From: Pelagicoccus sp.
GTDB lineage: Bacteria > Verrucomicrobiota > Verrucomicrobiia > Opitutales > Opitutaceae
Reading direction: 5' to 3'
Assembly: GCA_028284635.1 (NCBI GenBank)
Contig: JANQRJ010000013.1
Coordinates: 62,001-126,000 of the forward strand
Length of the DNA: 64,000 bases
The first letter of the stretch is position 1. Each line of letters opens with the position of its first letter. The position numbers and the translations under genes were made by a program. The notes under the pieces were generated by a model that saw only the letters and a program-made list of their open reading frames with translations, did no database searches and was not told the DNA's origin. This document shows, one piece after another, positions 53,304 through 63,431 of this stretch.

Positions 53304-55492
53304 AACCGTCGCGCGGCTTTGAATACCAAGCGCGGATTTGGCCAGCTTTCCTTCGCTCCGAAACGCAGGCGCTGCAAGTCCTCGAAGACGTTCGCAGCCT
53401 CGCCTGAAGGCCGCTCCGAGATTCGGCTCAGCACCTTGCCGGCCTTGCGACGAATCGGATCGCCGCGGCGAAAAGGAGCCAGAATCAATTCGCGAAAATT
53501 GAGCGCCATATTTCTTTGTATCATGAAAGCAACTACAAGAATGGCCAAGAGAAACGAGAAATACGAAAAGCGCCAGATATTCCAAGGAGCGGTCACGAAT
53601 TCGTAGAGGTACTCCCCCATACTTACCGCCCACTGCTCCGCTACCGATATGTAGGCTAGAAAGAAGTCCTTCAGCTGGATCGCCGCCTCCCGCTGAGTCG
53701 CTTCGTCATAGTTGACGATGCGGCGGTACCAGAGCAGTCGCAGGCTATCCAGAAAAGCGGAGGAATCCGAGGCCCCTACTCGCTCGCTGACCAACTGAGT
53801 CGCCTGATTCGTCCCTGGACCTATGGATCCCGGAGTAGGATCGACCCGCAGCCAACTGCCTGCTCCATCGTAGATTTCCGCCCACGCGTGGGCATCGGAA
53901 TTCTTCACCATGAAATAGTTTTCGTACGCATTCCACTCGCCTCCCTTGAAGCCCACAACCAAGCGAGCAGGAAAGCCCGCAGCTCGCGCCAGGAGCACGA
54001 AAGACGTAGCGAAGAACTCGCAGTGCCCCGGCAGATCGGACTCCAACCAACGAGCCACCGGATCCTTCATGCCCGCCACCGGCGGCAGCTGCACTTGCAG
54101 AGAATAGTCGTGTCGTTCCCAAAGAAAACGATTCGCCAGTCGAGCGAAACTTAGCGCATCCAGCTTTCGACCGTCGCGAATCTCCCCAGCCATGCGACGA
54201 AAAAGGTCTGCCGAAGCTTCCTCGCGAGGCAAATTCAACAGCGTCTGCGGATAGGACAAGCGATTGGGACGCGTAACTCCATCGCGAGTGGAGGAGAGCA
54301 TCATCGCGTAGGCCGCCGCTGGAACGTCCGGCACTTTTCCACTCAGATCAACGCCTTCGATCTGGTAGGAGATCATCTTCGAATTGATATCGTCCAACGC
54401 GAAATAGTGCATATGCGGACCGATGGAAAGATCGCTCAACTTGCTCACCGTCATGTGCCGAAACGGTCCCAGCACTGGCAGGTAGCGGCTCACTTCCGGC
54501 TCCAGAAAAAACGTCCAGCGATCCCGAAACTCGTTGCTCGGAGTCTGGGAAAAACGCCGGTCCGGCCAGTATCGAATCGAGTGATACGGCGAGGCGAGCG
54601 GACTTCCCTGCAAATCGACCAATCCCGGCGACAAGCTGAACGCTCCCCCATCGTAGTCGTCCAGAGCGAGCATGCGCCAGTAGGGAGTGATAGGCACCGT
54701 CGCATTTTCCGGCACATCGACGCGCAAGGCGATGGATTCGTCGTTCTTGATACTAGTGACCTCGCCAAGCTGCACTCGGTCGCTGAAGCCGGTAAGGCTC
54801 CTGGTCGACTTCATTTTGAAGAGACTGACCTTGTCTTCCACGTCGATGCGCGGGATGGCGATGAAAACCATCGCCGCGATGAAAACCAAAGTGGAAAACA
54901 TGGAGATGCCGAGGAACGCAAAACGCGTATCGACCAGCGAGAGAAAGGCCTTGCCCACCCGCATCGGGTTCTTTTCCCGAATCCGCTCAAGCAGCTCGTA
55001 GTCGCCCTCTATCTTCGATTCGATAGCCGTACTGACTAGCAAGTAAGCGATGGCGATCGCTGCAAAAGCGAGTAACTGAAAACCGAATACAAGCGTGGCA
55101 GTAAGGATGCCCGTCATAATGATCAGGAAAAGGCACAGCAGGGCCAACTGCATTTCCTCTCGCCGCTTGGTGTGGTTCAGACTGCGAAACAGAATCAGCC
55201 AGGTATTCAGATCAAGCAGAGCCGGGATCGTATCCTTCGACATCACGTTGACCAGCACCAGGGGAATGATGGCGAGGGCATAGAATTTCCAGATCCACTG
55301 CGGCACCTTGGCAACCCAGGCCGGCCGCACAATACCGATCGAGACGGCCAGCGTCGCTACCACGGCAGGCAACTGATTATGACCGTGAATGTTGAAAAGG
55401 GTGGTTATGCAAACCAGACCCATCAAGGCGCCCAGGGTCCACTTCAGTGTCACCAGGTCTTCGATACTATGCCTGCGCGATCTGGACTTCAT
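53297..55492 (-). CDS. TgpA-like transglutaminase membrane protein (DUF3488)
   Basis: About 731 residues from the ATG at 55492; a GTG 21 bases earlier is possible. The N-terminal part has about six membrane helices (DUF3488). A periplasmic transglutaminase-like domain follows, with the catalytic Cys in GHCEFFATSFVLLARAAGFP, the His in DAHAWAEIYDGAGSW and the Asp in VDPTPG. A final membrane helix (ISYFSFLLAILVV-like, near residue 670) leads to a cytoplasmic tail. It overlaps the stop of the DUF58 gene by 26 bases. TgpA, DUF58 and MoxR genes form a common three-gene set of unclear envelope function. Confidence 0.9.
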   Translation of the reverse strand: MKSRSRRHSIEDLVTLKWTLGALMGLVCITTLFNIHGHNQLPAVVATLAVSIGIVRPAWVAKVPQWIWKFYALAIIPLVLVNVMSKDTIPALLDLNTWLILFRSLNHTKRREEMQLALLCLFLIIMTGILTATLVFGFQLLAFAAIAIAYLLVSTAIESKIEGDYELLERIREKNPMRVGKAFLSLVDTRFAFLGISMFSTLVFIAAMVFIAIPRIDVEDKVSLFKMKSTRSLTGFSDRVQLGEVTSIKNDESIALRVDVPENATVPITPYWRMLALDDYDGGAFSLSPGLVDLQGSPLASPYHSIRYWPDRRFSQTPSNEFRDRWTFFLEPEVSRYLPVLGPFRHMTVSKLSDLSIGPHMHYFALDDINSKMISYQIEGVDLSGKVPDVPAAAYAMMLSSTRDGVTRPNRLSYPQTLLNLPREEASADLFRRMAGEIRDGRKLDALSFARLANRFLWERHDYSLQVQLPPVAGMKDPVARWLESDLPGHCEFFATSFVLLARAAGFPARLVVGFKGGEWNAYENYFMVKNSDAHAWAEIYDGAGSWLRVDPTPGSIGPGTNQATQLVSERVGASDSSAFLDSLRLLWYRRIVNYDEATQREAAIQLKDFFLAYISVAEQWAVSMGEYLYEFVTAPWNIWRFSYFSFLLAILVVAFMIQRNMALNFRELILAPFRRGDPIRRKAGKVLSRISERPSGEAANVFEDLQRLRFGAKESWPNPRLVFKAARRLR

Positions 55493-56597
55493 TGATAAAC
55501 GCTCCCACCACACCCTTGTCGAGCGGCTTGAATCTTATTCGGTTCGCGTCGACCGCATCGCCCGGCTGCGCCTGATCCTCAGTCGGCTCGAGTTCCGCCA
55601 AGGCATCGAAAAACGTCTCCAGATCGCCCACGCGCTGGATCCGCACACTGGGACCTCCGACGACGAAAACCTGCTCGAGCTTGCCGTCGAGAAAAAGATC
55701 CTCCGCCAGACTGGCGGCAAACGAACACATGCGCTCGAAGCTCTCCTCATCCTGCCAGAGGAAGGAGGCCGGATCGACCACCATGCTGTAAAACGACTGC
55801 GTCTCCGAAGCGCTCTCCTTCACGATGAGCCGTCCTTGCTTTGCGGATACCTTCCAGTGAATCGAGCGGATCGAATCGCCCTTTTCGTATTCTCTCAGGC
55901 CGATCAACTCTCCGGAAGCGCCCTTCTTCAAAGAGCTCCTGCCTTGCAAAGATCCAGGCAGATTCGCGTAGCGATAACGCGTGTAGCTGATACGCCTAGG
56001 CCAGACGGTAATCTCCTTCTCGCACTCGCCAGGCAGATGCTTGGAAAGAAAGCCGAAAGGAAAACTGGAAGCAGCGCTGTCCACTCGGATCGTCGTCCTC
56101 ATGCGGTGATCAGGCTTGAAGCGCCAAGTAAGCGTGGTGCTCTCGCCCGGATCCAAACGCTCCTGCAAGTAGAGGCTTCTTCCCCTATCGCCAGACGCGC
56201 TGCTCAAGGAAAAGGAAAGGCAGAAAAGCGGAAAACGCTGTCGCGCATTTTCCACTACGACCGATGCCAATCCTTCCTCCCCAACACGAAAAGTGGGACT
56301 CGTCTCCAAGCGCCAGCGAGCGCAAAGCAGGTTTCCCCAGCAGACAATGCCGCTGAGAATCAGCGACGCGATCAACAGGGCCAAAGCCGCGAAAAGCACA
56401 TTGTTGACCGTGTTATAGGCAGCCAGACCAATGGTCAAACCGATGAAGATCAGCAGAATTCCCGAGCCGGTAGGCAGCACCTTGTGGCCCTTCGGCGGGA
56501 CGATCTGCTCGCTCATGGCACGCCACAGCGAACGGCGACGCGTAGCGGCAGCCGGACCCCGCCAGTCGAACCTCTCCTCTGCGACCTGCGCTCCCAT
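55467..56597 (-). CDS. DUF58 domain membrane protein
   Basis: 376 residues. Two membrane segments near the N-terminus (SGILLIFIGLTIGLAAYNTV, LLIASLILSGIVCWGNLL) are followed by a beta-rich domain and the DUF58 core: GLREYEKGDSIRSIHWKVSA, then LIVKESASETQSFYSMVVD, resembling a von Willebrand A-like fold. MoxR ATPases are thought to act on such proteins. The first 27 residues are arginine-rich, and an internal ATG at residue 28 (MSEQIVPPKG) may be the true start. It begins nine bases after the moxR stop. Confidence 0.92.
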   Translation of the reverse strand: MGAQVAEERFDWRGPAAATRRRSLWRAMSEQIVPPKGHKVLPTGSGILLIFIGLTIGLAAYNTVNNVLFAALALLIASLILSGIVCWGNLLCARWRLETSPTFRVGEEGLASVVVENARQRFPLFCLSFSLSSASGDRGRSLYLQERLDPGESTTLTWRFKPDHRMRTTIRVDSAASSFPFGFLSKHLPGECEKEITVWPRRISYTRYRYANLPGSLQGRSSLKKGASGELIGLREYEKGDSIRSIHWKVSAKQGRLIVKESASETQSFYSMVVDPASFLWQDEESFERMCSFAASLAEDLFLDGKLEQVFVVGGPSVRIQRVGDLETFFDALAELEPTEDQAQPGDAVDANRIRFKPLDKGVVGAFINEVQIAQA

Positions 56598-56606
56598 AGG
56601 CGGACC

Positions 56607-57581
56607 CTATCTCGGCTGAACGACAGCGGAAAGCAAACGAGAGAGAATGCCCTCGACCATGCGACGCTCCTCCATCGCATCCGAGGACGGGCGACGCAGA
56701 TTGAGACGATGGCCCATCACGGGCAACGCAACCGCCGCCACATCGTCGGGCACGACGAAATCGCGGCCGTGAAACAAAGCTCGAGCTTGGGACGCGGCCT
56801 TGAGAGCGATACTTCCTCGCACGCTTACGCCCGCCTTGAATTCGCTTTCCGTGCGAGTCGCCGTCACCAACTTGAGCACGTACTCCAGCACCGACGGTTC
56901 AAGAAAGACCTGCCGAACCGTCTTCTGGATCGACAATATCTCCTCTGGATCGACAACGTCCGTGACCTCCAGCTCATCGTAGCTCGGCTGGCCATCGTTG
57001 AGGATTTCCAACTCGCTCTCCGGCGCAGGATATCCCATTTGCAGACGCATCAAAAACCGGTCCATCTGGCTCTCCGGCAGCGGAAACGTACCCTCGTAGT
57101 CAACCGGATTTTGCGTGGCTATCACCATGAACGGAGTGCCGACCGCATGAGTGTCGCCGTCGACAGAGACTTTTCCGTGGTCCATGACCTCCAGCAGGCA
57201 AGACTGCGTCTTGGGGGTCGCCCGGTTGATCTCGTCCGCGAGCACCACATTGGAGAAGATCGGGCCGCGTTTGAAATGAAAGGAACGGTCGCGCTCGTCG
57301 TAGATCGAAACCCCAGTCACGTCAGTAGGCAGCAAGTCGCTGGTGAACTGGATGCGCTTGAAGTCCGCCCGCATCGCCTTGGCCAAACAGTAGGCCAGCG
57401 TAGTCTTGCCAACCCCCGGCAAGTCCTCGATCAGCACGTGACCATCAGCCGCGAGACAGATAAGCGCTTGATCAATAACATCTTCTTTGCCCTTTATTCG
57501 ACGCCCCATTGCCTCCTTGAGGCGACCAAGGATCTTCTGGGATTCGCTTAAAGCATCTGTGGGAAGAAATTCGCTCATCAT
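56607..57581 (-). CDS. MoxR-family AAA+ ATPase
   Basis: 324 residues. Walker A is EDLPGVGKTTLAYCLAKAM, Walker B VVLADEINRATPKTQS, and sensor 1 MVIATQNPVDYEGTFPLPES. The C-terminal lid (VRGSIALKAASQARALFHGR) matches the MoxR clade. These ATPases act as chaperones that mature metal- or envelope-related complexes with a DUF58 partner, here the next gene. It is first in the MoxR, DUF58, TgpA order on the reverse strand, with cysK upstream. Confidence 0.95.
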   Translation of the reverse strand: MMSEFLPTDALSESQKILGRLKEAMGRRIKGKEDVIDQALICLAADGHVLIEDLPGVGKTTLAYCLAKAMRADFKRIQFTSDLLPTDVTGVSIYDERDRSFHFKRGPIFSNVVLADEINRATPKTQSCLLEVMDHGKVSVDGDTHAVGTPFMVIATQNPVDYEGTFPLPESQMDRFLMRLQMGYPAPESELEILNDGQPSYDELEVTDVVDPEEILSIQKTVRQVFLEPSVLEYVLKLVTATRTESEFKAGVSVRGSIALKAASQARALFHGRDFVVPDDVAAVALPVMGHRLNLRRPSSDAMEERRMVEGILSRLLSAVVQPR

Positions 57582-57704
57582 AACTGCCTAGAAAATAGGG
57601 ATTTAGGACATATACTTTCTGCCAAGTCTATCGGCCAGCGGCAATCGTTGTTTAACTTACCAGGCCCTTTACCCGCAGCAAATTCGGGCAGACACGCAGC
57701 AGAC

Positions 57705-57736
57705 AAAAAAGCGAACCCTTCCGAAAAAGGGTCCGC
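57705..57736 (-). terminator. Rho-independent terminator of cysK
   Basis: Read leftward, GCGGACCCTT pairs with AAGGGTTCGC (10 bp with one G-T) around TTTCGG and is followed by six T residues. It lies 32 bases beyond the cysK stop. Confidence 0.9.
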
Positions 57737-57767
57737 TGGAAAATCGCAGGCTGACGACGACGAGCTG

Positions 57768-58724
57768 CTAGGCGGTGGCAGCAGCCATTTCCACCCGCGC
57801 CTTCTCGCCAAGAGGGGTGCTGATGTAGCGTTCGCCGCCACTGCAGGCTACCGTGACGATGGTCTTGCCCGCCATCTCCGGACGTTTGGCTAGCTGCATC
57901 GCGGCCCAGACATTGGCGCCGGACGAGATTCCGGCGCTCAGGCCGTCTTTCAAGGCGAGATCCTGGGCAGTGGCAAATGCATCCTCGTTGGTCACGGTGA
58001 TCACGTCGTCAATGATGTCCGTGTTGCAATTCTTCGGAATGAAGCCGGCGCCAATGCCCTGAATCTTATGAGGACCAGGCTGGCCGCCAGAGATCACCGG
58101 GCTGTTGGCCGGCTCGACCGCGACGGTAGTGAGCGCCTTGCGGCCCTTGATCACTTCCGAGACGCCGGTGATCGTGCCCCCAGTGCCTACCCCAGAAACG
58201 AAGGCGTCGATCTTGCCCTCGGTCGCTTCCCAAATCTCTTCCGCCGTCGTCTGGCGGTGCACTTCCGGATTGGCTGGGTTCTCGAACTGCTGAGGCATGA
58301 AAGCCTTGTCGCCGTACTCCTGCAGGAGCTCCGTCGCCCGGGCGATGGCCCCGGGCATGCCCTTAGGACCTGGGGTCAAAACCAATTCCGCGCCGAGCAT
58401 GCGCAGCAAAACGCGTCGCTCCATGGACATTGTTTCCGGCATAGTCAGCACCAGGCGATAGCCCTTGGCCGCCGCGATAAACGCCAAGGCGATGCCCGTA
58501 TTTCCAGAAGTCGGCTCAACTATAACGCTGTCGGGACCAAGCTTTCCATCGCGCTCGGCAGCTTCGATCATGGATTTGCCAATACGGTCCTTCACGCTCG
58601 AAAGCGGATTGAAGAACTCGCACTTCACGTAGATATCAGCCGCGAGGCCTTCGGTCACGCGGTTCAGTTTGATCAAAGGCGTGTTTCCAATCGCCGCGGT
58701 TATATTAGGGAATGCTTTGGCCAT
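57768..58724 (-). CDS. cysK: Cysteine synthase A (O-acetylserine sulfhydrylase)
   Basis: 318 residues from the ATG at 58724. An ATG nine bases earlier is possible, but a GGAAA ribosome site fits the inner one. The PLP lysine is in [29 protein letters not shown] binds the substrate carboxylate, and [18 protein letters not shown] the phosphate. The C-terminus is normal. It makes cysteine from O-acetylserine and sulfide. Upstream TTGACT and CTAATC, 17 bases apart, are a possible promoter. No serine acetyltransferase lies next to it. Confidence 0.96.
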   Translation of the reverse strand: MAKAFPNITAAIGNTPLIKLNRVTEGLAADIYVKCEFFNPLSSVKDRIGKSMIEAAERDGKLGPDSVIVEPTSGNTGIALAFIAAAKGYRLVLTMPETMSMERRVLLRMLGAELVLTPGPKGMPGAIARATELLQEYGDKAFMPQQFENPANPEVHRQTTAEEIWEATEGKIDAFVSGVGTGGTITGVSEVIKGRKALTTVAVEPANSPVISGGQPGPHKIQGIGAGFIPKNCNTDIIDDVITVTNEDAFATAQDLALKDGLSAGISSGANVWAAMQLAKRPEMAGKTIVTVACSGGERYISTPLGEKARVEMAAATA

Positions 58725-58958
58725 AATTTCCAAATGATTAGGGTTTCTTGCTGAACTTAGTCAACTTAAGTTAGAGGGAAGAGACACGCTAAACGCATAG
58801 AAGCGCTTCGTCGATTGCGGAATTGAAAACGCAAAAAGCGGGAAACGCGATTCGAAGCGACCGGAATCCACGAGGCCGATTTGCAAGCCAGGGCCGCAAT
58901 CAGCCGTCCACATCTGCGCATTACGCTTTTCTTTCGACGAACTTCGATGACGTCACGC

Positions 58959-60326
58959 CTAGCGTCCCAGGCAAAACCGTAGAGCCACTTCAAGCTCGCC
59001 CAAGGCAAAATCGCAATCCGTCTCGCCAAGCGCCGCCGGAACGGCATTCGTACTGGCAAACAAGGCTTCGTCCGCCATCTCGCCGAGCAGCATTTTCAGC
59101 GCGAAACGCGGGGCGGGCAGGAATGCGGGACGACGCAAGACCTTCCCCAGGATCTGAGCGAAATCCCGCTGTCGGACGATGCCCGGCGCCACGAGATTCA
59201 CCGGACCGACAATCCGCCGGTCGAAGAGACACCACGTTGCAATCCGTATCCAATCTTCAAGCGCAATCCAGGGAAACCACTGAGCGCCGCTGCCAAGCGG
59301 GCCGCCACCGCCGAGCTTGAAGGCCGGCAGCATCTTGGCCAAGGCACCGCCTCGGGGATCCAATACGACTCCCGTACGCAGATTGACCACTCGACAGCCT
59401 AGCGACTCCGCTCGCCATGCCGCCGCTTCCCAAGCTTCGCAAAGCTCCGCCAGAAAACCCTCGCCACGCCTGGAAGACTCGTCGAAGACTGCCTCCGCAG
59501 CGCTGCCATAGTAGCCTATCCCTGAACCGCCTAGAAAAACCGAAGGCGGCTTTTCCAGTCGATCCAGGGCATCGACGAGAAATCGAGTCGCGTCGACCCG
59601 ACTCGACCACAACTCTCGCTTGCGGGCCTCTGTCCAGCGAGCGGAACTGAGGTTCGCCCCCGCCAGGTGGAAAACCGCATCGAACCCCTCCAAACGTGGC
59701 AGCTCGACTTCGCCATTCGCCGGGTCCCAACGGACATCGCCCGGCAGACGCGGGCTACGGGTCAATACCTTTACCTCATGGCCTTGGGCCCGCAAAAAAG
59801 CGGACAAATTCGTACCCAAAAAGCCACTACCTCCCGAGATCAAAATCCGAAGCGAACGAAAGTCCGGCAACTGTCTGCCCAGCCCCACATCCGAGCGAGT
59901 GATCGCATGGCGGTACGCGAAGCTGCGTTCGAGTTTCTCCAAAGTGTAGTCGCCTGCCAAAGCAGCGCCCGCCCTCCCCGCCGGCAATTCGAAATCTATC
60001 TCGTCGATCAGCTCGCAGTTCTGCTCGTCGATATGACGAAACCGATGCCGATGCGTCCAGCTGACAAAGGGGCCCTTAAGCTGCGTATCCACAAAACCCT
60101 CGCCATAAGTGCACTCTACATGCTCGGCCAACCACGTCCTTGTGCCAATCGGCGTGCCTAGCTTGAGTTCGATACGCTTGCCAACATCCAAGCCTGGATC
60201 CTCGCGAATCAGCTCGACCGGCTGCCAAGGAGGGCTGAGGCGCTGAAACGCTCCCGGCATAGCGTGCCACTCGAAAAGCTCGCGAGCGGAGCACGGAATT
60301 GGGCTGGCTTTTTCGAATCGCATCAT
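58959..60326 (-). CDS. TIGR01777-family NAD-dependent epimerase with SRPBCC domain
   Basis: 455 residues in two parts. Residues 1-150 form a SRPBCC/cyclase-type domain (CSARELFEWHAMPGAFQRLS, YGEGFVDTQLKGPFVSWTHR). From about 155 a Rossmann epimerase begins with ILISGGSGFLGTNLSAFLRA, and VFHLAGANLSSARWTEARKR is typical of TIGR01777. The SRPBCC plus epimerase fusion is known in this family, whose substrate is unknown. It overlaps the photolyase gene by four bases (ATGA), so the two are translationally coupled. A photolyase neighbour is common for this family. Confidence 0.92.
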   Translation of the reverse strand: MMRFEKASPIPCSARELFEWHAMPGAFQRLSPPWQPVELIREDPGLDVGKRIELKLGTPIGTRTWLAEHVECTYGEGFVDTQLKGPFVSWTHRHRFRHIDEQNCELIDEIDFELPAGRAGAALAGDYTLEKLERSFAYRHAITRSDVGLGRQLPDFRSLRILISGGSGFLGTNLSAFLRAQGHEVKVLTRSPRLPGDVRWDPANGEVELPRLEGFDAVFHLAGANLSSARWTEARKRELWSSRVDATRFLVDALDRLEKPPSVFLGGSGIGYYGSAAEAVFDESSRRGEGFLAELCEAWEAAAWRAESLGCRVVNLRTGVVLDPRGGALAKMLPAFKLGGGGPLGSGAQWFPWIALEDWIRIATWCLFDRRIVGPVNLVAPGIVRQRDFAQILGKVLRRPAFLPAPRFALKMLLGEMADEALFASTNAVPAALGETDCDFALGELEVALRFCLGR

Positions 60327-61741
60327 TCCTCGTCCTTGAGTTTTCGATACGCCTCCAGAGCAGCTTCGCGGCCGCGTTTATGGGAGACTATCGGCTCTGG
60401 ATAGCTTCGACCCAGGGTGACGCCGGCTTCCTGCAGCACGAGAGGCGGAGCTTCCCAAGGTTCGAACAGATACTCGTCCGGCAGATCCCTCAGCTCCGGC
60501 ACCCACTTGCGCGTGTACGCTCCGGTCGGATCGAAGCGTTGCCCTTGCGTGATGGGATTGAAGATACGGAAGTACGGCGCCGCATCGGCCCCGCAACCCG
60601 CGACCCATTGCCAGCCCATGGTATTGTTGGCCAGATCCGCGTCGACAAGCGTGTCCCAAAACCAGGCCGCTCCCTCCTGCCACGGCTGCAGGAGGTGCTT
60701 TACCAGCAGAGACGCGGCAATCATGCGCACTCGATTATGCATCCATCCAGTCGCCCAGAGTTGACGCATGCCGGCATCGACGATGGGAAAACCGGTCCTC
60801 CCCTTTTGCCAGGCCCGAAGCAGGGGCTCATCTCGCTTCCAGGGAAAGCTCCTGAATTCGGGTCTCAGCGGCTCCGAGGGTGTATCCGGAAAATGGTACA
60901 ACAAGTGGTGCGAGAATTCGCGCCAGCCAAGCTGGCGCAAATAAGGCTCGTGCTCTTCCAGACTCAGGCTACGCCAGATCTGCAGAGGCGATATTTCGCC
61001 GAAATGCAAATGAGGGGAGAGCTTCGAAACTCCATCGATCGCAGGCTGATCCCGGGTTTCCGGGTAACGAGTCGCCCGGGTCCGCTTGAAGCTGGCCAGC
61101 ACCGCCTTCGCTCCCTCTTCTCCCGGTTTCCACTCGGCATGAAAACCGGCGTCCCAATCGAGCTTGGGAAGCAGCTGGAGGGAATCCACCGCAAGGCTGG
61201 TCGGCCACTTCGCAGGGGGATGAAGACTTTGCGGCTTGTTTCGCAGGGCACGCGTATCTAGATTTCGGATATGCTTCCAAAACGGCGTGAACACCTTGAA
61301 GGGCAAACCGGACTTGTTGACGATTTTGAGCGGAGACTGAAGTAGCGAGCCATTGAAGCTCCGCGCCTGCACGCCAGCAGCCGCAAGGGCCTTTTTGATG
61401 GCGGTGTCGCGCTGGACTACCGCTGGCTCGTAACGACGATTCCAATACACCTCGCTCACTGAGAGCCGTTGGCAAAGTTCCAGGAGGACCTTCTGCGAGG
61501 CGCCTTCAGCCAGGATCAAACGAGAGCCCATCTCGCGAAGCGAGGACTGCAAGGCAGTCAGCGAGCGATGCAACCACCAGCGGCTAGCTCCGCCATCGGG
61601 CCAATCCCCTTCCCCCGCCTCGTCGTGGATGTAGAGCGGAACGACAGCAGCTCCGCTTTCCCTCGCTTTCGCCAGAGCCGGATTGTCGGACAGGCGCAAA
61701 TCCCGGCGAAACCAGACGATGACTGAGGGCGATTGAGACAC
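60323..61741 (-). CDS. phr: Deoxyribodipyrimidine photolyase (cryptochrome/photolyase family)
   Basis: 472 residues from the GTG at 61741; a TTG 36 bases upstream is less likely because the family starts at SPSVIVWFRRDLRLSDNPAL. The antenna domain is followed by the FAD domain with RDQPAIDGVSKLSPHLHFGE, LRAWQKGRTGFPIVDAGMRQ, LWATGWMHNRVRMIAASLLV and DADLANNTMGWQWVAGCGAD. This composition matches class I CPD photolyases, which split UV dimers using blue light. The order photolyase then TIGR01777 gene on one transcript suggests a light-stress unit. Confidence 0.95.
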   Translation of the reverse strand: MSQSPSVIVWFRRDLRLSDNPALAKARESGAAVVPLYIHDEAGEGDWPDGGASRWWLHRSLTALQSSLREMGSRLILAEGASQKVLLELCQRLSVSEVYWNRRYEPAVVQRDTAIKKALAAAGVQARSFNGSLLQSPLKIVNKSGLPFKVFTPFWKHIRNLDTRALRNKPQSLHPPAKWPTSLAVDSLQLLPKLDWDAGFHAEWKPGEEGAKAVLASFKRTRATRYPETRDQPAIDGVSKLSPHLHFGEISPLQIWRSLSLEEHEPYLRQLGWREFSHHLLYHFPDTPSEPLRPEFRSFPWKRDEPLLRAWQKGRTGFPIVDAGMRQLWATGWMHNRVRMIAASLLVKHLLQPWQEGAAWFWDTLVDADLANNTMGWQWVAGCGADAAPYFRIFNPITQGQRFDPTGAYTRKWVPELRDLPDEYLFEPWEAPPLVLQEAGVTLGRSYPEPIVSHKRGREAALEAYRKLKDEE

Positions 61742-61825
61742 GCTACAAGACTGTCCGTAGCGCTGGCCCCGCAACAAGTCAAAACCGCCCGAAGCCGCTA
61801 GGGATCAAGCAGATCGAGGACTAGT

Positions 61826-63265
61826 TCAGATCGAGTCTCGATAGAGTCTCTCGTATTCTGCAGAAACGCGTTTCCAGGAAAAGTCCTTGGCCATGCCCCG
61901 CTTGATCAGGGCGCCAAGCTTGTCCTTGTCCTGGAACGCCGCGAGAGATGCCTCTAAAGCCAACAGAAAGGGTTCGTCGTTTGGCTCGAAGACAAATCCG
62001 GTACCGTTTTCCGGGTCAGCCTGGCAGTCGACCACCGTATCCTTAAGGCCACCCACACCCGAGACGATCGGCACGGTTCCATACCGCTGGCTGTACATTT
62101 GATTCAGTCCGCAAGGCTCGAAAACCGACGGCATGAGAAAAAAGTCAGAACCGGCCTCGACAAGATGAGACATTGCTTCGTCCAGCTGCAAGCAGACCAC
62201 TATGTTCTCTGGATGGGACTTGGCCCAGCGATTTAGCGTCCTCTCGTACTGGGCATCGCCCTTGCCGAGGACGATCAGGCGGCAATCGTTTTTGACGAAG
62301 AAGTTCAGGCGGCGCAGCAGCAGGTCGAGTCCCTTCTGCTCAGTCAGCCGAGCCACCATCCCATAGACCGGCGCCTCGCACTCGGCGAAGCCCACCTTCT
62401 CCAACAAAGCCGAACGGCAGACCGCCTTGCCCGACAGATCCGAAGCGCTGAAGTGGCCCGGCAGGTGCGGGTCTGTCTCCGGATCCCAGATCTCCGTGTC
62501 GATGCCATTGGCAATGCCAACCAGATCCTCAGCCCGTACCTTGAGAGCGCCTTCGAGCCCGCATCCGAACTCCGGGGTCAGGATCTCGCGAGCATAGTTC
62601 GGACTGACCGTCATGATCTTGTCCGCAAAGAAAATGCCGCCCTTAATCATGCAAAACTGCTCGTAGAACTCCAGGCCTTCGATGGAGTCCAGCTCCTCCG
62701 GCAGATTCGTCAATTCAAACGAAGTCCTCGGAAACAGCCCTTGAAAAGCCAGGTTGTGAATCGAGAAGAAGGTCTTCAGAGCCAGGGAAGCGCCCATAGT
62801 CTGTTCCTCGATACGCAGCAGGAGCGGCAGCAGTCCGGTCTGCCAGTCGTGGCAATGCAGAATATCCGCCTTGATCTCCAGCAAACGCATAGCCTGAGCC
62901 ACCGCCTTGCTGAAGTAGATGAAACGACGGTCGTTGTCGTCGTAGTCACGCCGGCGAGACCCGTAGAGCTCGCTGCGATCGAAAAACTCGTCGCGACGAA
63001 TGAGATAGAGCGTCTCGTTCTCGCCCAAAGGCAAAGCCCAAAGCTCGCCCCTAAGAAACTGCTCGCCCAACTCGACCTGCAGCACCAACTCAAGCTTCGC
63101 GCTCGCAAAGACGCTCGACTCGAGGATCTTGCGGTAGCCCGGCAAGAAAAACGAAACCTGGTGCCCACTGCTCGCCAGCGACTTGGACAGAGCCCCGCAG
63201 ACATCCGCCAAGCCTCCCGTTTTCACGAAGGGAAACATCTCGCTTGCTGCGTGAACGATTTTCAT
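61826..63265 (-). CDS. glgA: Glycogen synthase (ADP-glucose type)
   Basis: 479 residues of GT5. The N-terminus KIVHAASEMFPFVKTGGLAD holds the KxGGL nucleotide-sugar loop. SIHNLAFQGLFPR and GIDTEIWDPETDPHL follow, and the C-terminal GT-B half carries MVARLTEQKGLDLLL and FFLMPSVFEPCGLNQMYSQR with the conserved Glu and Cys. It extends alpha-1,4-glucan from ADP-glucose. No other glycogen gene is in the window. It is divergent from the rnr gene, 166 bases apart. Confidence 0.96.
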   Translation of the reverse strand: MKIVHAASEMFPFVKTGGLADVCGALSKSLASSGHQVSFFLPGYRKILESSVFASAKLELVLQVELGEQFLRGELWALPLGENETLYLIRRDEFFDRSELYGSRRRDYDDNDRRFIYFSKAVAQAMRLLEIKADILHCHDWQTGLLPLLLRIEEQTMGASLALKTFFSIHNLAFQGLFPRTSFELTNLPEELDSIEGLEFYEQFCMIKGGIFFADKIMTVSPNYAREILTPEFGCGLEGALKVRAEDLVGIANGIDTEIWDPETDPHLPGHFSASDLSGKAVCRSALLEKVGFAECEAPVYGMVARLTEQKGLDLLLRRLNFFVKNDCRLIVLGKGDAQYERTLNRWAKSHPENIVVCLQLDEAMSHLVEAGSDFFLMPSVFEPCGLNQMYSQRYGTVPIVSGVGGLKDTVVDCQADPENGTGFVFEPNDEPFLLALEASLAAFQDKDKLGALIKRGMAKDFSWKRVSAEYERLYRDSI

Positions 63266-63431
63266 AAGAGACTCCGGTTTAGAGATTGGCAGGTCGAATC
63301 CAACAACATTCTCGCCAGGGCGCCACGAAAGACGGGACTCCTGGCAGCCCGCGAAAACGCCGTCCCTTCCTCACGGCAACAACCCTTAGATTCACTCTAG
63401 CCTGTCACTTACGCGGCACCCTATTTCCTAT